Part shown: positions 17,751 through 26,400 of the stretch, in pieces | How the letters are laid out: each line of letters opens with the position of its first letter | How positions within the stretch are numbered: the first letter of the stretch is position 1 | NCBI GenBank assembly: GCA_016704445.1 | Contig: JADJAE010000012.1 | Location: 124,001 to 188,000 of the forward strand | DNA: 64,000 nt | Direction of reading: 5' to 3' | Source: Deltaproteobacteria bacterium | GTDB taxonomy: Bacteria > Myxococcota_A > Polyangia > Polyangiales > Ga0077539 | Notes under the pieces: model-generated | What the model was told of the DNA's origin: nothing | Seen by the model: only the letters and a program-made list of their open reading frames with translations | Databases searched by the model: none | Made by a program: the position numbers and the translations under genes

Positions 17751-18710
17751 GTGCACGTAGGCTTCAACGAGTTGTCGCTGCATGGCCAGGTCCCATTAGC
17801 CGATGCCCCGAAAATCCTCGCGATGATGCTGGAATGTCGGGAGATGGTGCGACGCTTCGGTGGCGCGCTGCGTCTCCGGCGAGAGGTGCTGTCGCGACCA
17901 TTGGGCGGCACCATAACTCTGCTGGACTTCATCCAGCGCATCCCCAGTCAAGACAGCCGGAAGCGTCTCTTGCTGTCATGGCTGACCAAGGAAGGACCCT
18001 TTTTGGAGGATAGTCGCGAACACCTGCCAGATACTTTGTATGAGTGCTTGGGAGTGGTTGTCACGGACTGGACTCTCGCGGAACTTGCTCACCGGCACGG
18101 GATTTCCGGCGGTGCGTCGATCTCGGCCGTTAGTTTGCACCCGTCGAACATGGACACCAACCCTCTAGAAGTGATCCGTCGCTACGACGAAGACTCCGCG
18201 GTCGCAGTCGCCGTGCACAACCACACCGACGCGCGGGCACTGGGTTCGTGGCTTGCCGCGATCGAGCGACCGATGCAATCGTGGAAGGATCTCGTGCTGC
18301 GCGCGCGCAGGGAGTGTTCGAGTTTGTATTTTTCGAACGACGCCTTTGATTCACTTGAGTCGCAGAGTTTCTTTCCTGGCGCGGCATCGAGTCTGCTTGA
18401 TGTTCTGACAGTGCTTGAACGGCTGAAACGGAGCATCGGCCCAGACGGTGCTCGTAGCGCCGAGGGACAGGAAATCTACCAAAACCACATCATGCGGCAA
18501 CTGGCTTGCTCCACGGACTCAAGCGAGGGAGAGAAGTCGAAGTTCCGCGACCAACTTACCTTCGCGCATCCCGAGCGACATGGGGAGAAGCTCTTCTGTC
18601 CGTGGCACGGCAAGGTGCAAACACCACAGATGCGGGTCCATTACAGTGACCCGATCACCTACGACGAGCCGTTATACATCGTCTACGTAGGGCCGAAACT
18701 CACAAAGTAG
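17751..18710 (+). CDS. uncharacterised protein, last gene of DUF262/ATPase operon
   Basis: 319 residues from GTG 17751, 3 bp after the ATPase stop, so almost surely co-translated. No named domain is recognised. A charged N-terminal half contains MVRRFGGALRLRREVL. The C-terminus has a conserved-looking signature, LFCPWHGKVQTPQMRVHY then PLYIVYVGPKLTK. I associate this ending with proteins next to AAA ATPases, but cannot name a family. The His/Lys/Arg-rich motif could be catalytic or RNA/DNA binding. No membrane segment. As the only unknown in the operon it is a plausible effector or specificity factor. Confidence 0.75.
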   Translation: MHVGFNELSLHGQVPLADAPKILAMMLECREMVRRFGGALRLRREVLSRPLGGTITLLDFIQRIPSQDSRKRLLLSWLTKEGPFLEDSREHLPDTLYECLGVVVTDWTLAELAHRHGISGGASISAVSLHPSNMDTNPLEVIRRYDEDSAVAVAVHNHTDARALGSWLAAIERPMQSWKDLVLRARRECSSLYFSNDAFDSLESQSFFPGAASSLLDVLTVLERLKRSIGPDGARSAEGQEIYQNHIMRQLACSTDSSEGEKSKFRDQLTFAHPERHGEKLFCPWHGKVQTPQMRVHYSDPITYDEPLYIVYVGPKLTK

Positions 18711-19129
18711 CAAGCAGCTCAAGGCCGATGTCAGGATGCGCCATGCGGAGCGGCCGTGGAGGATGCGGTGATCGCCTTCTGTGCCGCAGGCCAGATCCTC
18801 ACCTACGAGTATCCATCCACCGCTTTCACTCATCACGTGCCAGCGAGGCCACCCCTCGGCCGCCAGCGGGCAATCCGACGGCCACGGCCGGAGTTCTGTA
18901 ACCGCCCCGTAGTCGCTGTCACGAAGGTCGTCCCGCGGCCCGGGCCGCGTTCCAGCGTCTTGGTAGCGTCGAGTCCGTGAGGGCGAGGTGCAGGCCGCTC
19001 CGAGGGGCCTTCGCCTGCACCGCCCAAACACGAGTTTCGTATAGCAGGCAATCTGTCAGCCCGCGCAATCTCGTGTTTGAGCGCAGTCGCGTTGGATGTT
19101 CTCTGCGCCCACTGCGCCCGCGGGGAGCG
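18711..19129. other. intergenic gap with no convincing gene
   Basis: About 420 bp between the defence-like operon and the convergent Uma2 gene. Short ORFs exist on both strands but none has a ribosome site, codon bias or a recognisable domain. A 10-bp inverted repeat CAAACACGAG / CTCGTGTTTG (about 19023-19032 and 19072-19081) frames an AT-richer patch and could be an operator or a weak terminator stem. Otherwise I see nothing. Confidence 0.5.
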
Positions 19130-19924
19130 CTACGACCTGCGCGGCGCCCGCTTCGCGCGAGCCTGCTTGAGCTCGGACCGGAGGCGCGCGACCTCCTGCT
19201 CCGCCGCCTGCCGGGCGCGGCGCTCTTCGGACGCGACGGCCTCGGCGGCCTCTCGGGCGCGCCGCTCTTCGGACGCGACGACCTCGGCGCTCTCCCGAGC
19301 GCGACGCTCCGCTTCATCGGCCGTCGGCCAGAGCTTCGCACCCGCGGCGTCGTCGGCGATGCGCAGCCGCGCGCCCTCGTCGGTGGCGACGATCCACGCG
19401 CCGAGCTCGCGCGAGAAGGCCGACGCCTCGCCCGCGTGCACCCGGACGAACTGCCGGCCCTTCACCCGACGCCACACCTGCAACGCCCACGGGCCACCGC
19501 CGTCGGCGGGCCCGAGGCGCAGCGGGTCGAACACCCACAGCTCGCGCACGCCGCTCGCGGCGTAGCGGGCGGGGCCGTCGTGGTAGTCCTTGTCGGCGGT
19601 CTCCGCGCTCACCACCTCGATCGCGACGCGCGGCGCGTGGTGCCCTTCCTTCCAGAGGCACAGGCTCTTCTCGGCCTCCCCCTTCGGCGGCGCGGGCTCC
19701 ACGAGGTACACGTCCGGGTCGACGCCCGTGGAGGGCTTCGAGCGATCCCACCGCAGCGCGATGTTGCTGCCCGCCATCGCGTTGCGCCCCGACCTCGCGA
19801 TCCACGCGGAGAGCACCATCACCAGCAGGTCGATGATCCGCTGATGGAGCGGCGTCTCGGGCATGTTCTCCTCCTCCAGGACCCAGCGGTCATCGCTCGC
19901 CGGGACCGGGACCACCAGCTCCAT
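19130..19924 (-). CDS. Uma2-family putative restriction endonuclease (DUF820)
   Basis: 264 residues from the ATG at 19924; the upstream extension is a repeat-like MVRSG stretch and is not used. PDDEXK-fold features of the Uma2 family are visible: IALRWDRSKPSTGVDPDVYL (catalytic Asp), VAIEVVSAETADKDYHDGP (E..S..T) and RYAASGVRELWVFDP. The last ~70 residues are a highly charged coiled coil of ERRARE/AAEAVASE repeats. The family is widespread, often multicopy, and its targets are largely unknown. It converges on the DUF262 operon but has the GC-rich codon use of the host. Confidence 0.85.
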   Translation of the reverse strand: MELVVPVPASDDRWVLEEENMPETPLHQRIIDLLVMVLSAWIARSGRNAMAGSNIALRWDRSKPSTGVDPDVYLVEPAPPKGEAEKSLCLWKEGHHAPRVAIEVVSAETADKDYHDGPARYAASGVRELWVFDPLRLGPADGGGPWALQVWRRVKGRQFVRVHAGEASAFSRELGAWIVATDEGARLRIADDAAGAKLWPTADEAERRARESAEVVASEERRAREAAEAVASEERRARQAAEQEVARLRSELKQARAKRAPRRS

Positions 19925-20170
19925 CGTTCGCGCGCCTGATCGCACCATCGTGCCCGACCGTACCACCCGCCGACGTGGGAGCGGGAGCGAGCTGGAGTTC
20001 GGAGTACGAGCGCGAGGCCTCAGCGGACGATTCCCCGGTACGACCGCGAGGCCGTCAGCGACCAGAGCCAGACCGCGACCGTGAGGGAGCGGGTGCGACC
20101 TACCACGCTGCCAGTCGTCGTCCGGGAGCGCGGCGACGTCTGGTTGGGCCGACCGGCGGGGTGCTCCTGA

Positions 20171-20830
20171 TCAGGGAGCCGTGCCGCAGTCCGGGAAGTA
20201 GGGGAATCCCCCGTCGAGCTCCTCTACCCGCCGACCGAAGTCGCCCACCCAGACGAGCGGGCCGCGGAAGTCGGCGCGATGCAGGATCATCTCCCGCCCA
20301 TCGTTCAGGGGACGGGCCTGGGAGTAGTCCCAGGACACCGCACGGCACGGCGCAGTCAGGCGATACGCGATGACCCGCTCGCCGGGCGCGGGAATCACGG
20401 CCTCCACCAGGCATACCTGCGTGGGATTGGCACCGAAGGCAACGAACTCACAGTAGCGCTGTCCTGGCGGGCATTCACCCTCCCGATCGAGCGTGAACAC
20501 CATGCCAAATGGAACCGTCACGATGCCGCTCGCCTCGCCGACGTGCATCGAGTTCTCGACGTAGACCCGGGGTCGGGGAGAGCGCGGGGGAATCGGAGGA
20601 TCACCGACCGTCGCGACGATGGAATTGCCTCCATAGCCGTGACGGCGGCAGCCCAGCGAGAGAACGGTTCCACGAAACTCCACGCACTCTCGCACGCGGC
20701 GACCATTGGCGTAGGTGACGTCCAGGTCCATCTGTCCATCGGGGCACGCGCGCATCGACCCGGGCGGGGCGCTCACCGGTTCTGTGACGCACCCGAACAC
20801 CGACAGCAGAACGAGCGACAGGCCGCGCAT
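20171..20830 (-). CDS. putative lipoprotein
   Basis: 219 residues from ATG 20830. The signal peptide MRGLSLVLLSVFGC has a lipobox-like end (Cys14). The mature part has several Cys residues (ACPDGQ, RECVEF, GECPPGQRYC, PDCGTAP) consistent with disulphides, and no known domain. It follows the metalloprotease gene on the same strand with a short overlap (20830 vs 20836), so the two may be co-transcribed. Function unknown. Confidence 0.65.
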   Translation of the reverse strand: MRGLSLVLLSVFGCVTEPVSAPPGSMRACPDGQMDLDVTYANGRRVRECVEFRGTVLSLGCRRHGYGGNSIVATVGDPPIPPRSPRPRVYVENSMHVGEASGIVTVPFGMVFTLDREGECPPGQRYCEFVAFGANPTQVCLVEAVIPAPGERVIAYRLTAPCRAVSWDYSQARPLNDGREMILHRADFRGPLVWVGDFGRRVEELDGGFPYFPDCGTAP

Positions 20831-20835
20831 GACCC

Positions 20836-23800
20836 TCACCACGCCGGCATCTCCGCGCCGGGGATCTGCGTGCGGGCGATCTGGAGGCGATACCAGGCGC
20901 ACGAGGTGCCGGGTTGCTGCCGGACCCGGAAGGTGTAGGTGCCCGCCGTGATGGCCCGGATGTACCCGCCCGGCCCCTGGCCCCAGGTGTTGCCCGACTG
21001 TTCGCTCACCGCGGCGCCGTCTCGCCAGCGCAGGACCTCTGTCTCGGCGCCCTCACGGCGCACGTTGGTGTGTTCGATGGGTGGAATCATCGCGATTTCC
21101 AGGGCACATCCGCTCGCTGCGTCGGTGATGGACGTACTGACCCCCTCGGTCGCGGGCAACGTCACCCGGTAGTCATGCACCGCCGTCTCCGACGCGAACT
21201 GCCCGGCGTACTGATCGCCCCAGGCGTTGCGCGCATCGCGCGCGGGAAGCACCGAACTGCACGGCCCGCCGGAGCAGGTGAGGGTGCCGCGGGTGGAGAA
21301 GGTCCCCGAGGACTGCGGCCAGACCTTCCAGGTCCACCCGCCCGTGCTCGCGAGGTTGGACACCGTGAAGGGATTTGTCGGCGTGACCGTCCCGCCGGTC
21401 ACGTACGAACCACTCGGGTCGTACACCAGCACCGTGGCGCTCGCGATGCCTGCCAGCTCGATCGCCAGCGAAGCCCCACCGGGAGCCCATATCTGGAAGG
21501 CATCGAGGTCCGAGGGCGAACCCACCGCCGTCTCGGTCATGCCGCTCACCATCGGCAGCGCCTCGGCCGGGTCCGCGCTCAGGTCGTCGCCGGCCGAGCG
21601 ACGGAGCGTGCCCTGCCACCTCATCGGGCCGATGCCGCCCCAGATGTAGAGCGCGTACCAGGCGTTGGAGGGCAGAGGGCCGATCGTGAGCGTTCCGCTG
21701 CTCCACTCGGTGGCTACGTAGGTGTAGGCCCCGTCGAGCCGCCAGGCCTCCAGCACCGGCGAGCCCGAGGTGTCCATGAACTGTCCCGTGACGGTGTAGC
21801 TGGCGCCCTGCACGCCGCGGAAGAGCACGACCTCGGCGTCGAGCCAGTCTTCGAAGCGCGGGTACTCGTATGCGCCGTTGCCCCACCAGAGGGGGACGAC
21901 GTTGCTGCCGCGCAGCGCGACGGGGGTGCCGTTGGTGAGGCGATCGGGATAGTCGTCGCCGCGCACCCAGTTGGGGCCGATGTACACCGCATCGACGGCG
22001 CGCGTGGCCTCGAAGCGGGTGGCGGGGTCGAAGAGCAGCCGCTGGTAGTCGCTGTCGGCGCCGAGCACGAAGTCCCTGGTGCCGTCGCCGGAGCGACCGC
22101 TGATGGCAGTGAGCACGTTGCCCAGCCCATTCTGCCAGTCGGTGGTGTAGACGAGCCGCGTGCCGACGTTGTCCAGGAAGTGCATCTCGTAGCCGTTGGG
22201 CCAGCAGTAGGTGCCATTGCAGAACAGACCACGGGGACACACCCCGTCGGTGCCCACACCGTCCGTCGTCGATGAGGTGCAGTCGAGCGTGCAGAAACCC
22301 GCCTGACTCGGCGGTGATGCAAAAGGGACGTAGTCGCGGTGATACGGGTGCGGCGTACAGACGTAGCCGTTCCCGCAACTCGTCGTGCCGCAGTTCGCCA
22401 CCCCCGGGTGAAGTTGCGTCGGCGTACCGAAGTCGTCGTCGCCGCTGTCGTAGGTGTCGTAAGTCCAGTTGGCGTTGAAGGGCACCCCGATCCGGTTCGA
22501 GTCGTAGCGGAACCCCGTGAGAACCTTCCCGAGCAGGACGGCGCCCGGCTCGACGTGGCCCCAGCTCGCGAACGGGCGCCAGTTGCTCCCAGCGGTTTGA
22601 CGCACAGCAGCCATCGCGTTCTCGGGACCATTGTCGCGGCAACTCGTGCCCGGGGCAGCCGCGCAAGCCACGACGCTGTGCCCGTACTCGTGGGCCGCGC
22701 TCTGGCGCTCCTCGCCGAGCCGGCCCCAATCGACACCGGTCGCGAAGTCGTCGCTCATGCCGACCCCGAACCGGATCGTCGAGTGGGTGGTCGCGCCGTT
22801 CGCATCGGATGGGATGTCATCAGTGTTGTTCTTCGAACCGATCAGACCCGTGGTCACCCAGCCGGGCTGGCACACCACGTCACTGGAGTTCCACACTCCA
22901 TCATTGTTCGTATCGATTCCCATGTAGCAGAACCGATCACAGTTGGTCGTGCAGTCGCAGTTGCAGTCAGACCCCGTGCACACGCAATTCGCGAACGTAG
23001 TGTCGCGGTACTGGTCGAACACCATCTCGATTCGATCGGGGATCTGCCGGTATACGTGGTTGCGAAAGAGGTCCTGCCAGTACGTCAGCCAGCCATAGGC
23101 CAGCGCGGTCGAGTGAACGTACGGGTAGGCCGGGTCGCTGTTCGGCGCCCACACGTCGGGCGAGCCAAAGGTGGCCGACGGGTCCGAGGCAGGCGTCCAC
23201 GGCCGGCGGAAGCGGACATCTATCCCCACGCCGCCGAGGTAGTCGCGTCGGTAGACCCGGCCGCGCGCATCGGGGTTGCTCGCTTCCACCGGGCCCTCCA
23301 GGGCGATCCAGGAGGGGTTCGACGTGGTCAGCGTGTGCGTCCCATCGGACGGGTTGGTGTGCCCGAGACTGACCGAGCTGTAGTACGAATCGACCACGTT
23401 GGCGCCGCGAAGCCGCACGCTGGTGGTCGATGTGGCGCCAGGCGGCAGCCCCGCCTGGGTCACCGGACCCAGGGCGTGGGACTCGTCTCGAGCGCCCGCA
23501 GTGGTCCCGTCGATGGCATCGACCCGAGCCGACCATCCATCCTCCCAGGTCAGCATCCAGTACGGTCGGCAGCGATCGCCACAGCTCAGGCGAAGGTGAG
23601 CCCCTCGCGCTCGCGAACCCGCGTGATCGACCCTCCCGCGCGCCGCCTCGGCGCCGAGCCAGCGGTCGCGAGGCTCTGCGGGCAGCGCCGGGCGGGTGCG
23701 CGACACGGCTGCGTTGATCCGGTGCAGAAGGCCCGCCCCCACCGGCGAGGCCGCGGTCGTCACCATCGCCTCGAAGAACTCCCCATCCACCGGAAGCCCG

Positions 23801-24300
23801 CCCAGAGTGCGCTCGCCGCGCGCGATCGTGAATTGCTCGCCCAGCGGTTCGGTCTCCGTGACCGTCAGGTCCGCGAGGCTCTCCACTCCCCACAGGCGCC
23901 CCAGGACCTCCCCGCGCTCCAGCGCAAAGGCTTCCCACACCTGCCGAGCGTCACCGCCTCGCCGCCAGAACCCGACGTTCTCGATGGAGCCCGGGGCGTG
24001 ACGGACGTCGTCCCAGCGCACCCGAAGCGTCCCCCACGCCGTCGTAGCGAGCACGTCGAGGGCGCCTCGCTGCACGGACGTCGCATCGCTCGCCGCCGCC
24101 CGGTCGCGCACGATCTCCACCGCGTCGCCGCGCGAACGGGCGAGCTCTCGGAGAGCCCCGCCCACCCGACCGAGCTGCCCGTCCGAAGCCTCGCGTAGCG
24201 TACGGCGGACGTCCCAGCGTCCGCCGCCGATCTCACGCAGCACGGACGCCAGCGGCGAGGGCTCGCCACGATGCGCCGCGGGTTCGAGCGGGCGCGTCTC
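20836..24300 (-). CDS. large HExxH metalloprotease-like extracellular protein, 5' end uncertain
   Basis: About 1150-1200 residues. The zinc motif HEYGH lies in QSAAHEYGHSVVACAA, about 584-588 if the frame is opened at 24441. Upstream are a propeptide-like N-terminal region, a calcium-loop-like DTNNDGVWNSSDVV and a Cys-rich stretch CVCTGSDCNCDCTTNC. The C-terminal ~400 residues are beta-rich domains resembling PPC-type secretion domains (AIELAGIASATVLVYDPSG, TAGTYTFRVRQQPGTSC). All this implies export, yet no signal peptide exists in any frame near the start. The open frame runs to 24441 through an 11-base C tract, overlapping the divergent gene at 24432. The true start may be a non-ATG codon after the tract, or the 5' end has been lost. 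Confidence 0.7.
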   Translation of the reverse strand, partial: ETRPLEPAAHRGEPSPLASVLREIGGGRWDVRRTLREASDGQLGRVGGALRELARSRGDAVEIVRDRAAASDATSVQRGALDVLATTAWGTLRVRWDDVRHAPGSIENVGFWRRGGDARQVWEAFALERGEVLGRLWGVESLADLTVTETEPLGEQFTIARGERTLGGLPVDGEFFEAMVTTAASPVGAGLLHRINAAVSRTRPALPAEPRDRWLGAEAARGRVDHAGSRARGAHLRLSCGDRCRPYWMLTWEDGWSARVDAIDGTTAGARDESHALGPVTQAGLPPGATSTTSVRLRGANVVDSYYSSVSLGHTNPSDGTHTLTTSNPSWIALEGPVEASNPDARGRVYRRDYLGGVGIDVRFRRPWTPASDPSATFGSPDVWAPNSDPAYPYVHSTALAYGWLTYWQDLFRNHVYRQIPDRIEMVFDQYRDTTFANCVCTGSDCNCDCTTNCDRFCYMGIDTNNDGVWNSSDVVCQPGWVTTGLIGSKNNTDDIPSDANGATTHSTIRFGVGMSDDFATGVDWGRLGEERQSAAHEYGHSVVACAAAPGTSCRDNGPENAMAAVRQTAGSNWRPFASWGHVEPGAVLLGKVLTGFRYDSNRIGVPFNANWTYDTYDSGDDDFGTPTQLHPGVANCGTTSCGNGYVCTPHPYHRDYVPFASPPSQAGFCTLDCTSSTTDGVGTDGVCPRGLFCNGTYCWPNGYEMHFLDNVGTRLVYTTDWQNGLGNVLTAISGRSGDGTRDFVLGADSDYQRLLFDPATRFEATRAVDAVYIGPNWVRGDDYPDRLTNGTPVALRGSNVVPLWWGNGAYEYPRFEDWLDAEVVLFRGVQGASYTVTGQFMDTSGSPVLEAWRLDGAYTYVATEWSSGTLTIGPLPSNAWYALYIWGGIGPMRWQGTLRRSAGDDLSADPAEALPMVSGMTETAVGSPSDLDAFQIWAPGGASLAIELAGIASATVLVYDPSGSYVTGGTVTPTNPFTVSNLASTGGWTWKVWPQSSGTFSTRGTLTCSGGPCSSVLPARDARNAWGDQYAGQFASETAVHDYRVTLPATEGVSTSITDAASGCALEIAMIPPIEHTNVRREGAETEVLRWRDGAAVSEQSGNTWGQGPGGYIRAITAGTYTFRVRQQPGTSCAWYRLQIARTQIPGAEMPAW

Positions 24301-24314
24301 CTGGACCCTCTCTA

Positions 24315-24325
24315 CCCCCCCCCCC
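24315..24325. repeat. poly-C tract (11 bases) at the metalloprotease 5' end
   Basis: Eleven C in a row on the plus strand, just inside or just before the start of the metalloprotease coding region. It is the longest homopolymer I noticed in the window. Slippage would change the frame of anything initiated upstream, so this is either a contingency tract or a place where the assembly is unreliable. Confidence 0.85.
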
Positions 24326-24431
24326 GACGATCGCTTGCGAGTACTTGTGCGTTGATGCCGATCGTCGATGGCCGCAAAGGGGCGGTGGTGCCCTCCCGAG
24401 ACGCGCGGCCATCGCAGGAGCCAAGTCCCCG

Positions 24432-25079
24432 ATGGCCGCAACGAAGCGCAGCAGCTCGAAGCTCATCACCGCCACGAAGCAGGCGGCGCTCACCCAGCGT
24501 CGCGCCCGGCTCGCCGCGCTGGAGAAGCTGATCCGCCGACGGATCGCCAGCATCGTCGACAGCTTCTATGACATCGGCCTCGCGCTCGACGAGGTGCAGA
24601 GAAAGAAGCTCTACGCGGGGGGCGGCTACGCGAGCCTCGACGCCTTCCTGGAGGCGAAGAAGCTGATGTCGCCCGCGCAGGCCGCGAAGCTGATCGCCAT
24701 CGTGCGCAACGTCCCGCGCGAGCAGGCGCTCTCGGTGGGCCAGGAGGCCGCCTACGCCTTCGTGGCGCTGGCGCGCGCGACGCCGGAGCCCGACAGCGCG
24801 GCCGAGCTCATCGCCCACGGCACCGTCGACGGAGGGCCCGCCGCGAAGGCCCCGGTGAGGGCGATCAAGGCGGAGGCGAAGGCCCTGCGCGCCGCGGCCC
24901 CGAAGAGCCCGGCGCAGCGCGCGCGAGCGAAGGCCGACGCGGCGATCGCGAAGGGCGTGAAGGCGCTGCTGAAGGGCGCCGGGGTGACGCCGACGGGGGT
25001 GAGCGTCGTGCGCGACGAGGTGCGCGTGGTGCTCTCGCGCGCCGCGGCCGCGAAGGCGCTCGGCGTCGACGAGGAGTGA
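24432..25079 (+). CDS. uncharacterised basic protein (215 aa)
   Basis: Begins MAATKRSSSKLITATK. Residues ~35-90 (DSFYDIGLALDEVQRKKLYA, YASLDAFLEAKKLM, SPAQAAKLIAIVRNVP) resemble a pattern seen in plasmid and phage DNA-binding proteins: a helical start, a 'GY-SFEEY'-like segment, then an HTH-like 'S-AQAAKLI'. The C-terminal half is Ala/Lys-rich like nucleoid-associated tails. No catalytic motif. It is divergent from the metalloprotease and stops 6 bp before the second 39-bp repeat. DNA binding is inferred. Confidence 0.6.
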   Translation: MAATKRSSSKLITATKQAALTQRRARLAALEKLIRRRIASIVDSFYDIGLALDEVQRKKLYAGGGYASLDAFLEAKKLMSPAQAAKLIAIVRNVPREQALSVGQEAAYAFVALARATPEPDSAAELIAHGTVDGGPAAKAPVRAIKAEAKALRAAAPKSPAQRARAKADAAIAKGVKALLKGAGVTPTGVSVVRDEVRVVLSRAAAAKALGVDEE

Positions 25080-25085
25080 CGCCGG

Positions 25086-25124
25086 GTCTACACGTGTAGA
25101 GTTGGAGGGCTACACGTGTGGACC
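25086..25124. repeat. 39-bp double palindrome, copy 2
   Basis: Same structure and orientation as 11388-11426, with two substitutions in 39 positions: C to T in the spacer and A to G in the second palindrome. It sits between the stop of the 215-aa gene and the MoxR operon, 13.7 kb from copy 1. Confidence 0.9.
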
Positions 25125-25211
25125 TGGAGGGCGTCCCTCGTCGGTGGCGCCCCACCCATCGCATCGGCGCGCGTCCTGTGCTGGACTCTCTTCCCCCCTA
25201 CGAACACCCCA

Positions 25212-26399
25212 ATGAGCACCACCGTACCCGAAGCCGCCGCGCGTCTCCGCGACGCCCTCTCCCTCGCCAGCCGCGGGCTCGTCGAGCGCGAGGCCCTCGT
25301 CGAGCTCGTCGCCCTCGCCGCCGTCGCTGGCGAGCACGTCCTGGTCATCGGCCCGCCCGGCACCGCCAAGTCCGAGGCCGTGCGACGCGCCGCCCGCTGC
25401 CTCGGGGGCCAGTACTTCGAGTACCTCCTCGGGCGCTTCACCGAGCCCGGCGAGCTCTTCGGTCCGGTCGACCTCCGGCGGCTCCGCGAGGGCGTCATCG
25501 AGATCGAGACCGCGGGCATGCTCCCCGAGGCCGAGGTGGCCTTCCTCGACGAGGTCTTCCTCGGCTCGACCGCCATCCTCAACACCCTCCTCACCATCCT
25601 CAACGAGCGCACCTTCCGCCGTGGATCCACCCGCCGCGCCTGCCCCCTCCGCGTCTGCGTCGGCGCCAGCAACGCCCTCCCCGAGGACGACGCCCTGGCC
25701 CCCTTCGCCGACCGCTTCCTGGTGCGCGCCTTCCTCGACCCGGTCGCCGACGCCCGCCTCGAAGACCTCCTCGCCGGTGCCTGGGGCCTGCGCACCGACG
25801 CGGCCCCCGCCGCCGCGCCCGCCAGCATGGCCGACGTCGACCTCCTCGCCGTCGCCGCACGCGGCCTCGACCTCGCCCCGGTGCGCCCCGCCCTCGCCCA
25901 CGCCATCCGCCTGCTGCGCCGCGCCCAGGTGAACCTCTCCGACCGACGCGCCGCCCGGGTGCAGCACCTCGTCGCAGCCGCCGCCGTCCTCGCCGGTCGC
26001 ACCGCCGCCACCGAGGAGGACCTCTGGCCGCTGCTCACCGCCGTCCCCACCCGGGAGGAGCAGGCGACCGCCCGCGATGTCCTGCGCGACGTGCTCGCCC
26101 GCAGCCGCAACGGCGCCCTCCGCGCCGCCGCCGAGGACGCCTCCGCGGGCCCCCTCGCCCGCGCCCGACGCCTCGCCGCGGACGCCGAAATTTTCCTCGC
26201 CCGCGGCTCGGACCTTCCCCCTAGCGACCTCGCGAGCGACCCGCAGGTGAGCCCTCCCGACCCACGAGAGGGCTTCCGCCTCCGGGTCGAGGGGATGCTC
26301 CGGGAGATCGACGCGGGCTTCGCTCCGGGGTCGGTTCCGTCGGAGCTGGCGGCGGTGCGACCGAGGCTGGTCGCCGCCCTCGACACATGGCGTAGCTGA
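25212..26399 (+). CDS. MoxR-family AAA+ ATPase of a bpX-type ternary system
   Basis: 395 residues from ATG 25212 (MSTTVPEAAARLRDAL). Walker A GPPGTAKS (~47), Walker B VAFLDEVFLGS (~112), sensor-type GASNALPEDDALAPFADRF and the C-terminal lid match RavA/MoxR ATPases. GRFTEPGELFGPVDL is typical of the MoxR pore/insert region. MoxR ATPases remodel vWA-domain partners. First gene of a four-gene operon, 1 bp before the next. No strong Shine-Dalgarno precedes the ATG, so the start could be leaderless. Its neighbours place it in the predicted MoxR-vWA-beta-propeller conflict systems. Confidence 0.9.
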   Translation: MSTTVPEAAARLRDALSLASRGLVEREALVELVALAAVAGEHVLVIGPPGTAKSEAVRRAARCLGGQYFEYLLGRFTEPGELFGPVDLRRLREGVIEIETAGMLPEAEVAFLDEVFLGSTAILNTLLTILNERTFRRGSTRRACPLRVCVGASNALPEDDALAPFADRFLVRAFLDPVADARLEDLLAGAWGLRTDAAPAAAPASMADVDLLAVAARGLDLAPVRPALAHAIRLLRRAQVNLSDRRAARVQHLVAAAAVLAGRTAATEEDLWPLLTAVPTREEQATARDVLRDVLARSRNGALRAAAEDASAGPLARARRLAADAEIFLARGSDLPPSDLASDPQVSPPDPREGFRLRVEGMLREIDAGFAPGSVPSELAAVRPRLVAALDTWRS

Positions 26400-26400
26400 C

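Noticed and set aside
18672..19031. Minus-strand 119-codon frame in the 18.7-19.1 kb gap
   Set aside because: No ribosome site, no domain, and it overlaps the end of the operon; not enough to call a gene.
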